From Papio anubis (Eukaryota > Chordata > Mammalia > Primates > Cercopithecidae): 64,000 bases of DNA. Location: the NCBI RefSeq assembly GCF_008728515.1, contig NC_044980.1:33744290-33808289 (forward strand). Reading direction: 5' to 3'. The notes under the pieces were generated by a model. That model did no database searches, was not told the origin of the DNA, and saw nothing but the letters and a program-made list of their open reading frames with translations. Both the position numbers and the translations under genes were made by a program. Positions within the stretch are counted from its first letter, which is position 1. Each line of letters starts with the position of its first letter. This document shows, in pieces, positions 1-12,100 of the stretch.

Positions 1-1199
1 AGCTAACGAAATGGAGGCCGAATCAGAGCGTTAGCTTCAGGAATGGGAATTCAGTGTCTGTTCTGGTTCCACTTCCCTTCACAACTATCAGCAAAAGCAA
101 AAGTTTAGAAGAGAGACATTACCGTTAATATACTTAGAAACAATCCCATAGCCACTTCCCACAATGAAAGAACACTAAAACCTTTCAATTTGATGACCAA
201 CTTAACAAGGGGTGAGAGAAATAAATGTTGGAGAACAGGAAACAGAGTCTTCCTTTTTACTGCCATACATGTTAAATACTGTTCATGGAGTCACAAAAAT
301 CGTTTACCCCTTACAGAAACCTGGAACCAGAAGGAGCTTCAGAAACTAAGTGGTACAAGTACTTTCACTGTATAGGCAAGAAAACTGGGACCCACACACT
401 TGTCAGAACCAGAACCTTGACATTCTGAAATCAAGTTCATTGCTGTCATCATTGTTCCATGCTGAGAGTTTTCTTAGGAAAAACGAGGAAGTGGGGGAAT
501 CTTTCCAAAATTGTGACTATGGAGCTCGAAGGTACTGATTTAAATCTTGAGTTAATAGACCATACAGGCTTTACTTAACAGATATTCAAGCAAACTCATT
601 TAAATAACTCCTCCAAGCTAACCCTAGAAAGGCTTTCTTGGCAGTCTTGGATCAATGGCAATTAAACTTCCATCCTCGAGCTGGAAATAACAAACACCAA
701 ACGTAAATACCATCTGTCACATTCTCAATGTTCTCCTTGTCTCTCTACCTAGTCTGCTCTTTTCTGAAAACAACTGGGACACATTCACTCCAACTTGACT
801 TGCCATAGGCCTAGTCTGTGATAGGTTTCATAATAACATCCTTCAACATAGCGTTGTTAAGAGCTGGCGCTGTTTGGGTATGGCCACAACTGCCTCTGCT
901 CCTTCTGTGCATTACACACACTGTGTATTCCAGACACTGTGTATTCCAGGCCAACGAAGGGGTAAGATATGGCTGCATTATTTAGGGCTAAGTGCTAAAT
1001 GTGCCCGACTCCCTCGCTGAACAGCTAACCATTAGCAGATCTTAGAGTAGTTGATTTCTTAGCCTACTCACTTCCTGCAATCCGCTTTCCTAACCAGGCC
1101 TAGCTCCAATCTGACTGGGTAGAACAGACGATGCCAGCACAGTCAACAGCCATATCTTAAGCCTTTCCTCTGGGGTCCACGAAAACAAAACTCCCGAGG
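1..1199. other. 5' flank, no gene seen
   Basis: No coding exon or recognisable repeat. A 16-base unit is repeated twice in tandem at 919-950. The short ORFs have no support. Confidence 0.5.
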
Positions 1200-1486
1200 A
1201 GCTGTGGGTGTGCTCCGTAGCAAGGGATCGTCGCCGAATCCAGCCCGCACACGTCGCAGCTTTAAATAGGTAGGGTCGTGGGGCCCAGTGCTCCCTTCCA
1301 TCTTTGGAAGGAATGTATCTTCTCTTCCTATACCTTCACCTCCGAGTGGTAAGGTCTCGTGAGATACAATATGCAGAGGCCAGTTTTGGGGCGAGCCGGA
1401 GGCCGTGAGCGTCTAGCCTGCCGGGACGGGAAAGCGGAGGGTGCCGTAAGAGCTGCTGTAGGCTCTAGCCAACAAGGACTCTCCGA

Positions 1487-1495
1487 ACCGGAAGC
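1487..1495 (+). promoter_or_regulatory. ETS/GABP-type site
   Basis: ACCGGAAGC matches the core ETS motif common in CpG-island promoters. It lies 16 bases before the first X-box-like site. Confidence 0.5.
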
Positions 1496-1502
1496 GCCCC
1501 GC

Positions 1503-1516
1503 GTCGCTATGGCTAC
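1503..1516 (+). promoter_or_regulatory. Degenerate X-box
   Basis: GTCGCTATGGCTAC matches the palindromic RFX X-box GTTGCCATGGCAAC at 11 of 14 positions. It is 43 bases upstream of the better X-box. Confidence 0.35.
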
Positions 1517-1545
1517 AGGCGCTCCCAGCAGGCCCGTGGCGTTCC

Positions 1546-1559
1546 GTCCCCATGGCAAC
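1546..1559 (+). promoter_or_regulatory. RFX X-box
   Basis: GTCCCCATGGCAAC matches the RFX X-box at 12 of 14 positions, with a perfect right half-site (RGYAAC). RFX2, RFX3 and FOXJ1 drive ciliary genes through such sites. The paralogue TTC23 is a ciliary protein of the Ellis-van Creveld zone, so a ciliary control element in the TTC23L promoter is plausible (inference). Confidence 0.6.
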
Positions 1560-2340
1560 GGTATTGTCTCCTTGGCCGGAACCTGGGTTGCGGAAGATAA
1601 AGGGGACCTCGCAGGCTGTGTAACTTCTGCGAGGCACCGCTTTGGCGCCCGGACCGAGGTCGGCCAGGATCAGGAGGCGACGCAGCGGGAAGAAGCCGCG
1701 CAGTCGGGCTGAGGGAGCGGGGAGGCTGGTTCCGGGGCGTGGATTCCCCGCCTTGGGCAAGGTGTGCTGTGCGCACTGCGCGTTCTCTTAGAGCCTCCGC
1801 AGCAGGGTCAGTGCTAAGCAGAGCCCGACCTGTGGCGTCAGGGCTTAACGGAGTGACCGCGGAACCACAGCAGGAAAAGAGGAGCGATTCGTACCTGAGC
1901 GGGGGACCAGAGTTTAGTGTTCAGGGCCATGCGGAACATCATAGGAACAGAGTCCGGAAGTTTGAGAGATCAGAACGCCTTGCTGTGGGCATAGTGTTTA
2001 AAGTGGAGGTTAAAAAGAGAAATTAGTGAGTCTCCCTTTCTGATTTTCGGTTAGTGGATGCTCTGGAGCCTGGGTCAGAAAGCCACTCGGGGTCGGCGGG
2101 AATGAGTGATTTCTGGAGGGTGAAATGAGAGGCTACTTGGTGGATGTTAACGTTCAGTAAATAACTGCGTTCGATTTGGATTTGGTTTAAGCGCCTGGCA
2201 TAGCCTTCCTTGAGAGTTGAATTTCACAAATACTGTATTTAGAAATCACATTTTTCGTCATGTGCTTCCGAGGTTTCCCCCATCATCTAACAGCAACAAC
2301 TAAAACAGACACATGAATTTCATTTTATTGTTTTATTTTA

Positions 2341-2669
2341 TTTTGAGATGGAGTCTCGCTCTGTCGCCCAGGCTGGAGTGCAGTGGCGGGATCTCGGCTT
2401 GCTGCGATCTCCCCCTCCCGGGTTCAAGCGATTCTCCTGCCTCAGCCTCCCGGCTGTGATGTCAAAATTCTGTGATACTTACAAACTCAGCCTCCTGGGT
2501 AGCTGGAACTACAGGCGTGCACCACCACAGCGGGCTAAATTTTGTATTTTTAGTAGAGACAGTGTTTCACCATGTTGGTCAGGCTGGTCTGAAACTCCTG
2601 AACTCAGGTGATCCACCTGCTTCGGCCTCCCACAGTGCTGGGATTACAGGCGTGAGCCTCTGTACCCGC
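2341..2669 (-). repeat. Alu, antisense, with foreign 30-base insert
   Basis: Antisense Alu with the usual GAGATGGAGTCTCGCTCTGT start. Between two copies of CTCAGCCTCC (2441-2450 and 2486-2495) it holds about 35 non-Alu bases. Bases 2454-2483 are the inverted copy of 3216-3245, the exon 2 splice donor, with one mismatch. Confidence 0.9.
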
Positions 2670-3141
2670 TTTGTGACCCCTTTACTAGAATCTGCTATTA
2701 ATTAGTGAAATGACCCCAGCGAAAAAAAGCAGAATTAACCAACACACTGTGCTTCGTTTACCACTGAGAACTGGTTGCTTTGCTTAAATCCATCATGCCG
2801 TCAGACCTGCAAAAACAATATCTGAGTTGAGTAGGTGACCATAGTTTTGATGACCCAGGAGCTGTAAATGTGCTTGCTTTGAGACATAAAGGCCAGGGAT
2901 TTTGGAGAAGTAGGGTGGAGTTGAAATTAGGGGAAATAAATTTAACTGACATTTAATTTGGCAAATTAAAGACCGTCTGTCTTCCAGCGGTCTCCATATC
3001 TGAGTATGCGTAGTCTGTGGATTTAGGATGGGTTATATATTTGAGCAGTTTTAGTTTAATGTTAATAGCATCCCAGAGGGGGAAAATAGAACAGACACCC
3101 AGCCTTTTCTCCCAAAGCTGACCTTACCTGATTCTTGGTAG

Positions 3142-3216
3142 GAAGAAGATGCAAGCCAGCCCCATCCGTATCCCAACTGTTAGCAATGACATCGACTGGG
3201 ATTTCTGCTTCCGTAT
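3142..3216 (+). CDS. TTC23L: TTC23L exon 2 (first coding exon)
   Basis: The acceptor is TAG at 3139-3141 and the donor is a perfect GTAAGT at 3217-3222. After seven 5' UTR bases the ATG at 3149 opens MQASPIRIPTVSNDID and the exon ends in phase 2 with AT, completed to Met by the next exon. The donor region is complementary to a 30-base insert in the upstream Alu at 2454-2483. Confidence 0.85.
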
Positions 3217-6200
3217 GTAAGTATCACAGAATTCTGACATCACAGGTACTCACTGGGCTGAAACACTGGGACCTCCTGCTTAAGGCTAACCTGGGTGAGG
3301 AGCTTTGCATGAACATTATATAAAAGAGAAGGGTTCAGGGCCAGCCTGGCCAACATGGTAAAACCCCGTCTCTACTAAAAATACAGAAATTAGCTGTGCA
3401 GTAGTGGCGCGCGACTGTAATCCCAGCTACTCAGGAGGCTGAGGCAGGAGATTAGCTTGAACCTGGAGGCAGAGGTTGCCGCGAGCTGAGATTGCACCAC
3501 TACACTCCAGTCTGGGCAACAGAGACACTGTCTCAAAAAAAAAAAAAAAAAAAAAAAAAGAAGGTTGTCTTTCTGTGATGTGCTTTAATAATGATTCTGC
3601 TATATTATCTGTTTGTATTTACAACCTATGCATGATAGAAGATTGCTTTTTCCTGACTTAAGGAAATTTTAGAAGTTTTTAAAATAAAAATAGATTAGTT
3701 ATAACAAGATTGGCAAAGTTGTAGAGAGTTAGCTATAACAAAGTTAATGAGAAAATTAAGTTTTATGAAACAGTAAATAAAACTTTCATATTGTCTAATG
3801 CTTATTGAGCACATACTTGTACCAGGCTCTGTTCTAAGTACCTTAAACATCTTAGCAGATTTAATCCCCCCAAACCCTGTGAAGGAGGTACTGTTATTGG
3901 TACATTTTATAGATGAGTATGAATCAAAGAGATGTTAGGGAGTTTGCCCAAAGTTGCACAGCTAGTAAGTGGTATTTAAACTGGGCATTCGGACTCGAGA
4001 ATCCATTCTCGTTTTGTTTTGTTTTGCTTTTAGAGACAGTCTTGCTCTGTCACCCAGGCTGGAGTGCAGTGGTGCAATTACAGCTCACTGCAGCCTTGGC
4101 CTCTTGGGCTAAAGAGATCCTCCCACCTCAGCCTCCCGAGCAGCTGGGACTACAGGCACACACCACCATAACTGGCTAATTTTTACATTTTTATAGAGAT
4201 GGGTTCTCATTATGTTGCCTAGGCTGGTCTCAAACTCCTGGGCTCAAGTGATCCTCCTGCCTCAGCCTCTCAAAGTGCTGGGATTACAGGCATGAGCCAC
4301 TGTGCCCAGCTAGAGTCCATTCTTTAACCATTCTCTATACCAGGGTTTCTCAATCTCTGCACTATTGACATTGGGGTTGGATAACTGTTTGTTGTGGAGG
4401 GTTGTCTTATATACTATAGGATTTTTAGCCACATCCCTGGCCACTATCCACTAGATGCCGGTAGCACTAGCTCCAGTTGTGACAAGCAAAACTGTCTCCA
4501 GACGCTGCCAGATTTCCCTTCGGGGCAAAGTCATCCTTAGTTGGGAACCATCGCTCTATACCAGTGCCATCAAATAGAAATATAACTCAAGCCACATACA
4601 TAATTTAAAATTTTCTGCTACCCATATTAAAAGGTGAAATGAAACACATGAATTTAATTTCAATACTGTATTTTCTTTATTTCAATATATACAAAATATG
4701 CAAAAATTATCAATGAAATATTTTATCTTTTTATACTCTTTAAAATACAGCACATATTTTACATTTACAGCATATCTCAATTCAGACTAGCAATATTTCA
4801 TGTGCTTGATGGCCACATGTGGCTAATAGTTACCATATAGGATAGCATTTTGTTCTTTTTTTTCTGAGACAGAGTTGTGGAGCACGAGATTCTGTCGCTG
4901 TTTGGGGGTCCCTATGTAACCTGCCATGATCCCTGGTGGACTGAACAAAGGAGGGGTGAACGCAGGAATAAAAGACAAGAGACAAAAGAGTATATTTGGA
5001 AGAAGAGGTCAGGGGGCACCTTGCCTCTAGTGGACAAGGGCCCTGAGCTGTACACAGCCCTCCATATTTATTAGGCAAAAGAGATGGTGAGAAGGGGGGT
5101 GGAAGAGGGGTCAGCTGCTCAGTCCAGAGTAGGCTTGCAAGACTGCATTCCTCGAACAACAGGCTCTAGATGTCACAGTAGATAACCTCAGCGCCAGGGA
5201 GTGATTGCCTCCAGCAAACCTTCTGTCAGCAGGAGCGCTGGTGAGTTTGCTCACATCCTGCATTCATGATAAACAGTTTGCTGTTTGATCATATCGTCTC
5301 CAGTGGAATGCTGAGTTGATCACGTCCCACGGGCCTTTGGCTCCCTGCACAGAGTCTTGCTTTGTCACCCAGGTTGGAGTGCAGTGGCATGATCTTGACT
5401 CACTGCACCGTTCGCCCCCTAGGTTCAAGCTATTCTCGTGCCTCATCCTCCTAAGTAGCTGGAATTACGGGCTCATTGTGGAATTTTTTAGGAGACACAG
5501 AGTTCCACCATGTTGGCCAGGCTGGTCTCGAACTCCTGACCGCAAGTGATCCACACACCTCGACCTTCCAAAGTGCTGGGATTACAGGTGTGAGCCACTG
5601 TGCCCCATCTGGATAGCATAAGTTTAAATTCATAAAATATCTTGATGTTAAGGGTTATGTGACTATAACAACTGAAGTTCATAAAAATGTTCACAGTAAA
5701 ATATCTGGGAAATAATCAGATAATTTATATTGAACATTACTAATCAGAATTCCTATTTATGATGGTAACATATGGAATAAGTTATAAGCCTGGCAAGGCA
5801 GACCTTCCATTCAACCTCCTCTTCTTTTTATTCTGACCATCCTTTGAGATGTCTGACTGGTCAGGATTCTCCAGCCATCTTTCTCACCTTTTATAACACG
5901 ACGTTCAAAGCTAATTCAGGGATTTACATTCTCAAATCATTTGTCAAGACCTCAATGTTTATCATTCCTTTGAAGTCCCTAAGGTTGAAGTTTGCTACCT
6001 TCGGTCTTACCTTAATGTTATTCAAGGCTTAACTTAAAATACTTTGGGCTTATAATTTTTAATACCCATAATTAGCAATCTGTTTAGTGACTCCAATAGA
6101 TTTAACTTCTGCTCTAGGTCTGTGAAATATGCAGCTTAAGCAAAATTTTCTATTGAGGTATGATCTCTTTTTTATTTTTTAACTGCTCCATGCAGAGCAG

Positions 6201-8698
6201 GGCTAGCTTATAGGCAGCATGCCCAGAGTCAGCCGACTTATGATCTCTTGCCACAGATTTCCTCTCTCCTCAATAGTTTTCAAACATTCTAAAAACTGCA
6301 CATTCTTTTCTCATTCATTTTTTCATCATTTAACAGGCCACTATTTGTTTTTACTGTGAGCCAGATATCAGGTTTTCAGAAACAAATGAGGCTCAGCCCC
6401 TGCCCTGGTGGAGTTTACTTTGCCAGGAGGCAAAGAATGCTCAGAAACAAGCCAAAGAAACAACAATAAAAAAAAATCAAACAACAATAAAAAAACCCCA
6501 CAGTGTACTAGCGGTTTGGGGGAAATTTTTGAAAGCCCTTTGGAGGCTGCCTTTATTGCTACTCCAGTGAAAGACTTCCAGGAGTGATGACGTCTGAGTT
6601 GCATCTTGAAGGTGGAGTATGGAATTCACCAGGCAGAGAAAAGGAAGTTTATCACCTGTCTTCTGATCAGGTCGCATCGCCAACCTTCCTTGGCTGTCCC
6701 ATCAAGTTAGCTTGTCTACTGAAAGCATGCTCAGCTGTGGGCAGAAGGCAAGCCTGCCTGCGCTTGGGCCTGAAGAAATGTTGCTTTCCTATCTACACAA
6801 CCTGGTTTGCCCATGTGCCTCTTGATAAGTTAATTAGAATAGGACTCTAGAAGAATATTAGCATGTCATTTTTCAAACCTGGTGTAAAAGATTACACGTG
6901 GCAGTTACTTTCTTTTTGTGCTTTTCTGAATGTCGTTTATTTAAACATTGAACATTCACTCTTTAAGCTTTTTGTGCTTTTCTGAATTTTTCTTTTATTT
7001 ACACATTGAACATTCACAATTTAAGCAATCACTGGAAAAGAAAGGTAAATTTTATTTTCAAAACTACTCAGTGGCTGAACTTTTGAGTTATTGTGAGTAC
7101 AAAGATGAGTCCTTTGGGAGACTTATTTATACTTAAAATTTCTGTTGTTGCTCCTAAGATCTCAAAATTCTGTTTCTTCTGTAGCACTTTACTGATTTTT
7201 CTGGCGATGTTAGGATATAGTTCTTTTTAACACAGCTAAGGATATTTCTCCTCTGGCCCTGCACTTGATGTAGTATAGGGTTCCCTCACTCTCTCTGGTG
7301 GGACCCATGTCCTCTTTTCTTGGCCATCACATGTTGAAGCTTTTAAGATATGAGAAAGAAGACATGCAAAGTCTAGCCTCAAAATGTTGGTTTCCTTTCC
7401 CTTATTTCATTATATCCATTTTCTTTCCTTGTTTGGATCAGATTTTTAGAACACAGATGTTCCTGGGGATCTTCCAGTTCAACACCCTCATTTCTAGAAG
7501 CAGTCCTGTCCTGGAGCTAATGATATACTAATAGCTAACATGAAAGGAACACTTAGTAAAGGCCACACAGTGTGCTAACTGATTTATGAGTATTATCTCA
7601 TTTAATCCCATAACCTCATCAAGCAGGCATTCATATTCTCATTTTACAGAGAACTAAATTAATAACTTGGTTAGGGTCATGTGATTAGTAAGCAGTAGAG
7701 CTGCACCTCTATAACTAGGCTTCATTTGAACCACCACATTGCTGTCTTAATGCTAAGCTTTGAGGGTGACGTGAGTTTAGCTTTATTCCTTCAAGTTTAT
7801 GTTAGAAAGCATGTCCCTATCCCTCAGCTGCGAGAGCTATGCCTTCAATTTTACCTTGTTTGAGATGGCAAAGGTGGTTAAATTCTGAATCCCTTCTCTC
7901 ATACCTACAGGTCACAGCAAACCGAGATCCCAGCTCACCAGCAAACAGATAAGTTGTATCACACCAGTGGATGTGGAGAGAGTGAAGAGGAAACTAAAGC
8001 TAAAGAAGCGGAGAAGGCCGTAGACTGTATGTCTCATCCCAAAGAGAAATTAGCCCAATCCCAGAAGAAAGTAGCTCAGCTGATTAAGGAAAAAATGGTA
8101 AAACAAAAAACTCACAAAAATTTTGCTTCCATTTAAAAATATGTTCATGATTACAGAAGCTATGCCTTAGATGCAGATTGAAGCGTATGAAATAGAGGAA
8201 GGTGTCATCTTTCTTTGTAAGTAGGAGGAAACAAAGCAGAGCATACTTAGGTAGCCAGCCCACCTTCTGGTTCCAGTAGTGCTGGGATTTGAGTTAGATC
8301 TGCATGGTTCATTGTCTGTTCCTCCTTGGGGCATTTCTGCTCCTAGCTTTAAACTACAAATTAGGCCAGGTGCAGTGGCTTATGCCTGTAATCCCAACAC
8401 TGTGGGAAACCGAGGCGGGAGGATCTCTTGAGGCCAGCATCAGTAACATAGTGAGACCCTGTCTCTATAAAAAAATTAAAAAGCAGCCAGGCATGGTGGA
8501 GGGAGCCTGCTACTTGGGAAGCTGAGACAGGAGGATAGCTTGTACCCAGGACATTGAGGCCACAGTGAGCACATGATTGTGCCACTGCACTCCAGCCTGG
8601 GTGACAGAATGAGACCTTGTCTCTAAAAAAATAAAATAAAAATTTGAAAAACCTAAAAATTTTCATTTGGTTATTTTTGTTGCTGTTACCTTTAACTT

Positions 8699-8733
<35 letters not shown>

Positions 8734-9112
8734 CAGGCCTGGTGGCTCACACCTGTAATCCCAGCACTTTGGGAGGCCAAGGCAGGCGGATCACCTGAGA
8801 TCAGGAGTTCAAGACCAGCCTGGCCAACATGGTGAAACCCCGTCTCTACTAAAAATACAAAAATTAGCCGGGCATGGCGGGGCATGCCTATAATCCCAGC
8901 TACTTAGGAGGCTGAAGCAGGAGAATTGCTGGAACCCAGGAGGCAGAGGTTGCAGTGAGCTGAGATCATGCCATTGAACTCCAGCCCAGGCCAACAAGAG
9001 CGAGACTCTGTCTCAAAGAGAAAAAAAAAAGTGTATATATGTATATACACACACACATATATGCATATATACATATATATACAAATACATACGTACATAT
9101 GTATGTATATAC

Positions 9113-9144
<32 letters not shown>

Positions 9145-12100
9145 CCATCCTGGAAGGTTTCAGGATGCTGTCTTTTAGGTAACAAAAAGGCTGGGATAGT
9201 AACGCAGGAGGTTGAGAACAGGCAGTCAGGCAGGTCTAAGCTCTAGCCTGGAAAGGATATAGGTAAGATGCCCTTGGTTACAGTGGAATCATAAATAAAC
9301 TAAAGGGCCAGAAACAGGAGGTCGAAGTGGAGGTCAAAGATTCCAAGTATGCATTTCTAAGAGCAAGTCCAAGACTTGAGTCAAAGATCTCAGAGCAGGT
9401 GTGTAAGCATGAGTAATCAAAATCCAGGAAACTGAGACAGCAAGACATCGACTCTCATTATTAGAACACAGGCACCCACCGGCTTCCAGAACATGATTTA
9501 TCAACAGAAGAGTTTGTACCTTGACTTCCTGGATCCTCCTAGCCAAGGGAAAAAAGTAATCTAGATAGGTTTCTTTTTCTATCATTTGCCTCTGAAGTAT
9601 CTCTCTAGATGGATATTTGTAAATTTATCTGTGTATATGACCTGAGGACCTTGCAAAGGACAATCAACCTGGCCTGGACCCATTAGTGATTCACAAATCG
9701 AGGCTAGAAGAATCATTTCTAAAAACGGACAAGTACCATCTGCCATGGAGTGTAAGTGAGGGTTTTCAAGGCTTGAAAACCCCTTGGCCAGATTGGATAA
9801 TGACAAAGATTTAGATCTTAGGAGAGAAATCTAACTCAAATCCCAAACTCATCAAATTGTATACAGTGAACAGGTGCAGTTATTTGCATGTCAATTATAG
9901 CTCAATAAAGCAGGTTTTTTTTTTGTTGTTGTTGTTGTTTTTTAAATCAAACCCAACCCAGTACTCCTAGCCCTGAAGGGCAGGGGATGCCACATCAGCA
10001 GCAGTAGTGCTGGGATGACATCTGGAGCCCATATTGGTTGTCCCAGTTTCTCCGAGTCAAGGAGTTCGAGGATGAATATACAATGTCCAGAGCCAAAGCT
10101 TTGGTCTTCCATTCTAGTGATTTTTTCATGGCATGATGCTTCTTCCTCGAAAGAGAACTTAGTATTTGCTGTGGTCAGCCCATGGTGAACTCTAAAAAAT
10201 GCTGACTAAATGGATGTTTTGGAAGCATCAGGGGAAGTTTCCTTCTACCATTGCTTGCTTCTGTATATTTGAGCAGGGTTCAGGTTAAACATGAAGTTGG
10301 GTAGGAGACAGGAATCAGGAAGGAGTGCATTCCTTGGAATCACATATGGTACTGCTGTATCTTATCTAACATTACTCTTTAAATGGGTTACTTCAGTTAC
10401 CTGTACATTATTCTTCAAACGGGTTGCATTTAGATTGCACTTAACAACACTGAATCATTTTGACACTATTTTTTTTTCCTTACAGTAACTCCATGAGGTA
10501 GATGATACAGGTTTCCAAATCTCAGAAAAGGAAGCTGAGATCAAAGTGACTTGCCCCAAAGCAACACAATCAGTAAACAAACATTAGAACCAGGGCTGAA
10601 ACTTTGGCTTTTTGGTCCCTTGAAGTGCTATTTTCACTTTACCAGGAAAAAAATGCCTGACCATATCGACTGGTCCAGCCATATTGGCTGTGTTTGTAAA
10701 GTCACTGAAATATATGACGTGAAGATGCAGTTCGGTGATTTCTTAGAGAGCTGTACCTGTCACTTCTATAGGGGTAGAGGATTATTTCCCCCAACCCATC
10801 TTTAACCTTGCTAATAAATGATTCATTCAGCAAATACGGAACGTGTTACACCTGTGTGTACTGAGCAGATAACAGTGAACATGAAGAATAAACTTCTGTC
10901 CTCAAGGGACTTATCTTCTATTCGGGGAGATAATAGACAAACAAAAACAATAGCTAATACAATATTAGATAGAAATAAGTGCTATGAAGAAAAAGTAAAA
11001 TAGGTAATGGGATATTGAGTGATGAAATGGCATCTATTTTAGATAAGGTGGCCAAAACAGGCCTGTTGATAAGAAAAGTGAAAATGGAATGAGAAAGTGA
11101 ATGACATGGAAGAGTGTCCCGAGCAGAGGGAGCGGCATGTGCACAGCCCTGCATTGGAAGTTAGTTGGTGATGTTCAGGAACCTCTGGTCAGTATAGTTC
11201 TAGCAGATGGAGTAGGAGGAGAGAGTGGTAGAAAATGAAGTCCAGAGGTGATTGGGGTTGGGTCAGATTGTGCAGAACCTTGGAAGCCATGGTAAGGACT
11301 TTGAATTCTGTTAAGAAGAAAAAGCAGGAAGCTGTTGGAGGATTTTGAATAGGAAAGTCACGATCTAATTTACATCTTAAGATATAAACACATAAAATAT
11401 GTTCAAAAATCCATAAGTTTCTAATAATAATAACAAGCTGTTTGGTCACAATTAGAGGATGCGAGTGAACAAATTCATTTTTCTGAAAGCTAGTAAAGAA
11501 AGGGCAAGGATAAACCATGTGTCCTGCCTTTCCAATATGAACTGTACTATTGCGTAACCAAAGAGTAGAGGAGGAGAAATTCTCTTTATAGAATTATTCC
11601 AGCTAATGTATGAAGAAGGAATGATAGAAATATATATTTGCATTTTATAATCTTTTGTTAATTTTCCATGTAGTTTTCCTAATATCTGAGAAAAAGAAAA
11701 AAAGAAAAAACAACCAGATAGTAGATGTATTCTGCTGGAAGAACATACCACTAACCATGAAGTCATTTTGTAAAAAAAAGAATTCAAAGCTGAAATTAAC
11801 CAAACTTCTAAACCCAACTACTATTATAAAGGCAGAACAGAGAATGGAGGGACATGATGAGACGCCATGAGGATGCAGTCATCAAAATTTATGTCTGTGG
11901 GAAATACTAGACCAAATGACTCAGCTTTTTCAAATACTTTGTAAGAAAAAGAATTAGAGATGGAAAGGTAACCTACAGATGGAAAGAGACTGATCTCACA
12001 ATGTGGACAGTCAAACAAACTATTTTAAAAATTAGATTTCTGTGATATTTGATTTTAAGGAATTATTGTTAATATTTTGATGAGATAATGATTTTGTGGT

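Larger units (their letters stand above)
1200..1830 (+). promoter_or_regulatory. TTC23L: CpG-rich TTC23L promoter and probable non-coding exon 1
   Basis: This is the only strongly GC- and CpG-rich stretch of the window and it lies directly upstream of the first coding exon of TTC23L. It contains an ETS-type site (1487-1495, ACCGGAAGC), two X-box-like sites (1503-1516 and 1546-1559) and a near-palindrome TCTCGTGAGA (1355-1364), one base from the TCTCGCGAGA element of TATA-less promoters. Because the start codon is in the next exon, a 5' UTR exon must begin here and be spliced to 3142. Possible donors are at 1760-1762 (CAAG before GTGTGC) and in 1803-1810, but I cannot choose between them. Short ORFs on both strands here are by-products of the high GC content. 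Confidence 0.75.

Noticed and set aside
1328..2026. Overlapping ORFs of 76-117 codons on both strands in the CpG island
   Set aside because: High GC makes chance ORFs long; they overlap on both strands, show no family similarity, and the TTC23L start codon is downstream.
8904..9246. ORFs rich in Thr-His and Tyr-Ile repeats
   Set aside because: Translation of a TG/TACA microsatellite next to an Alu tail.
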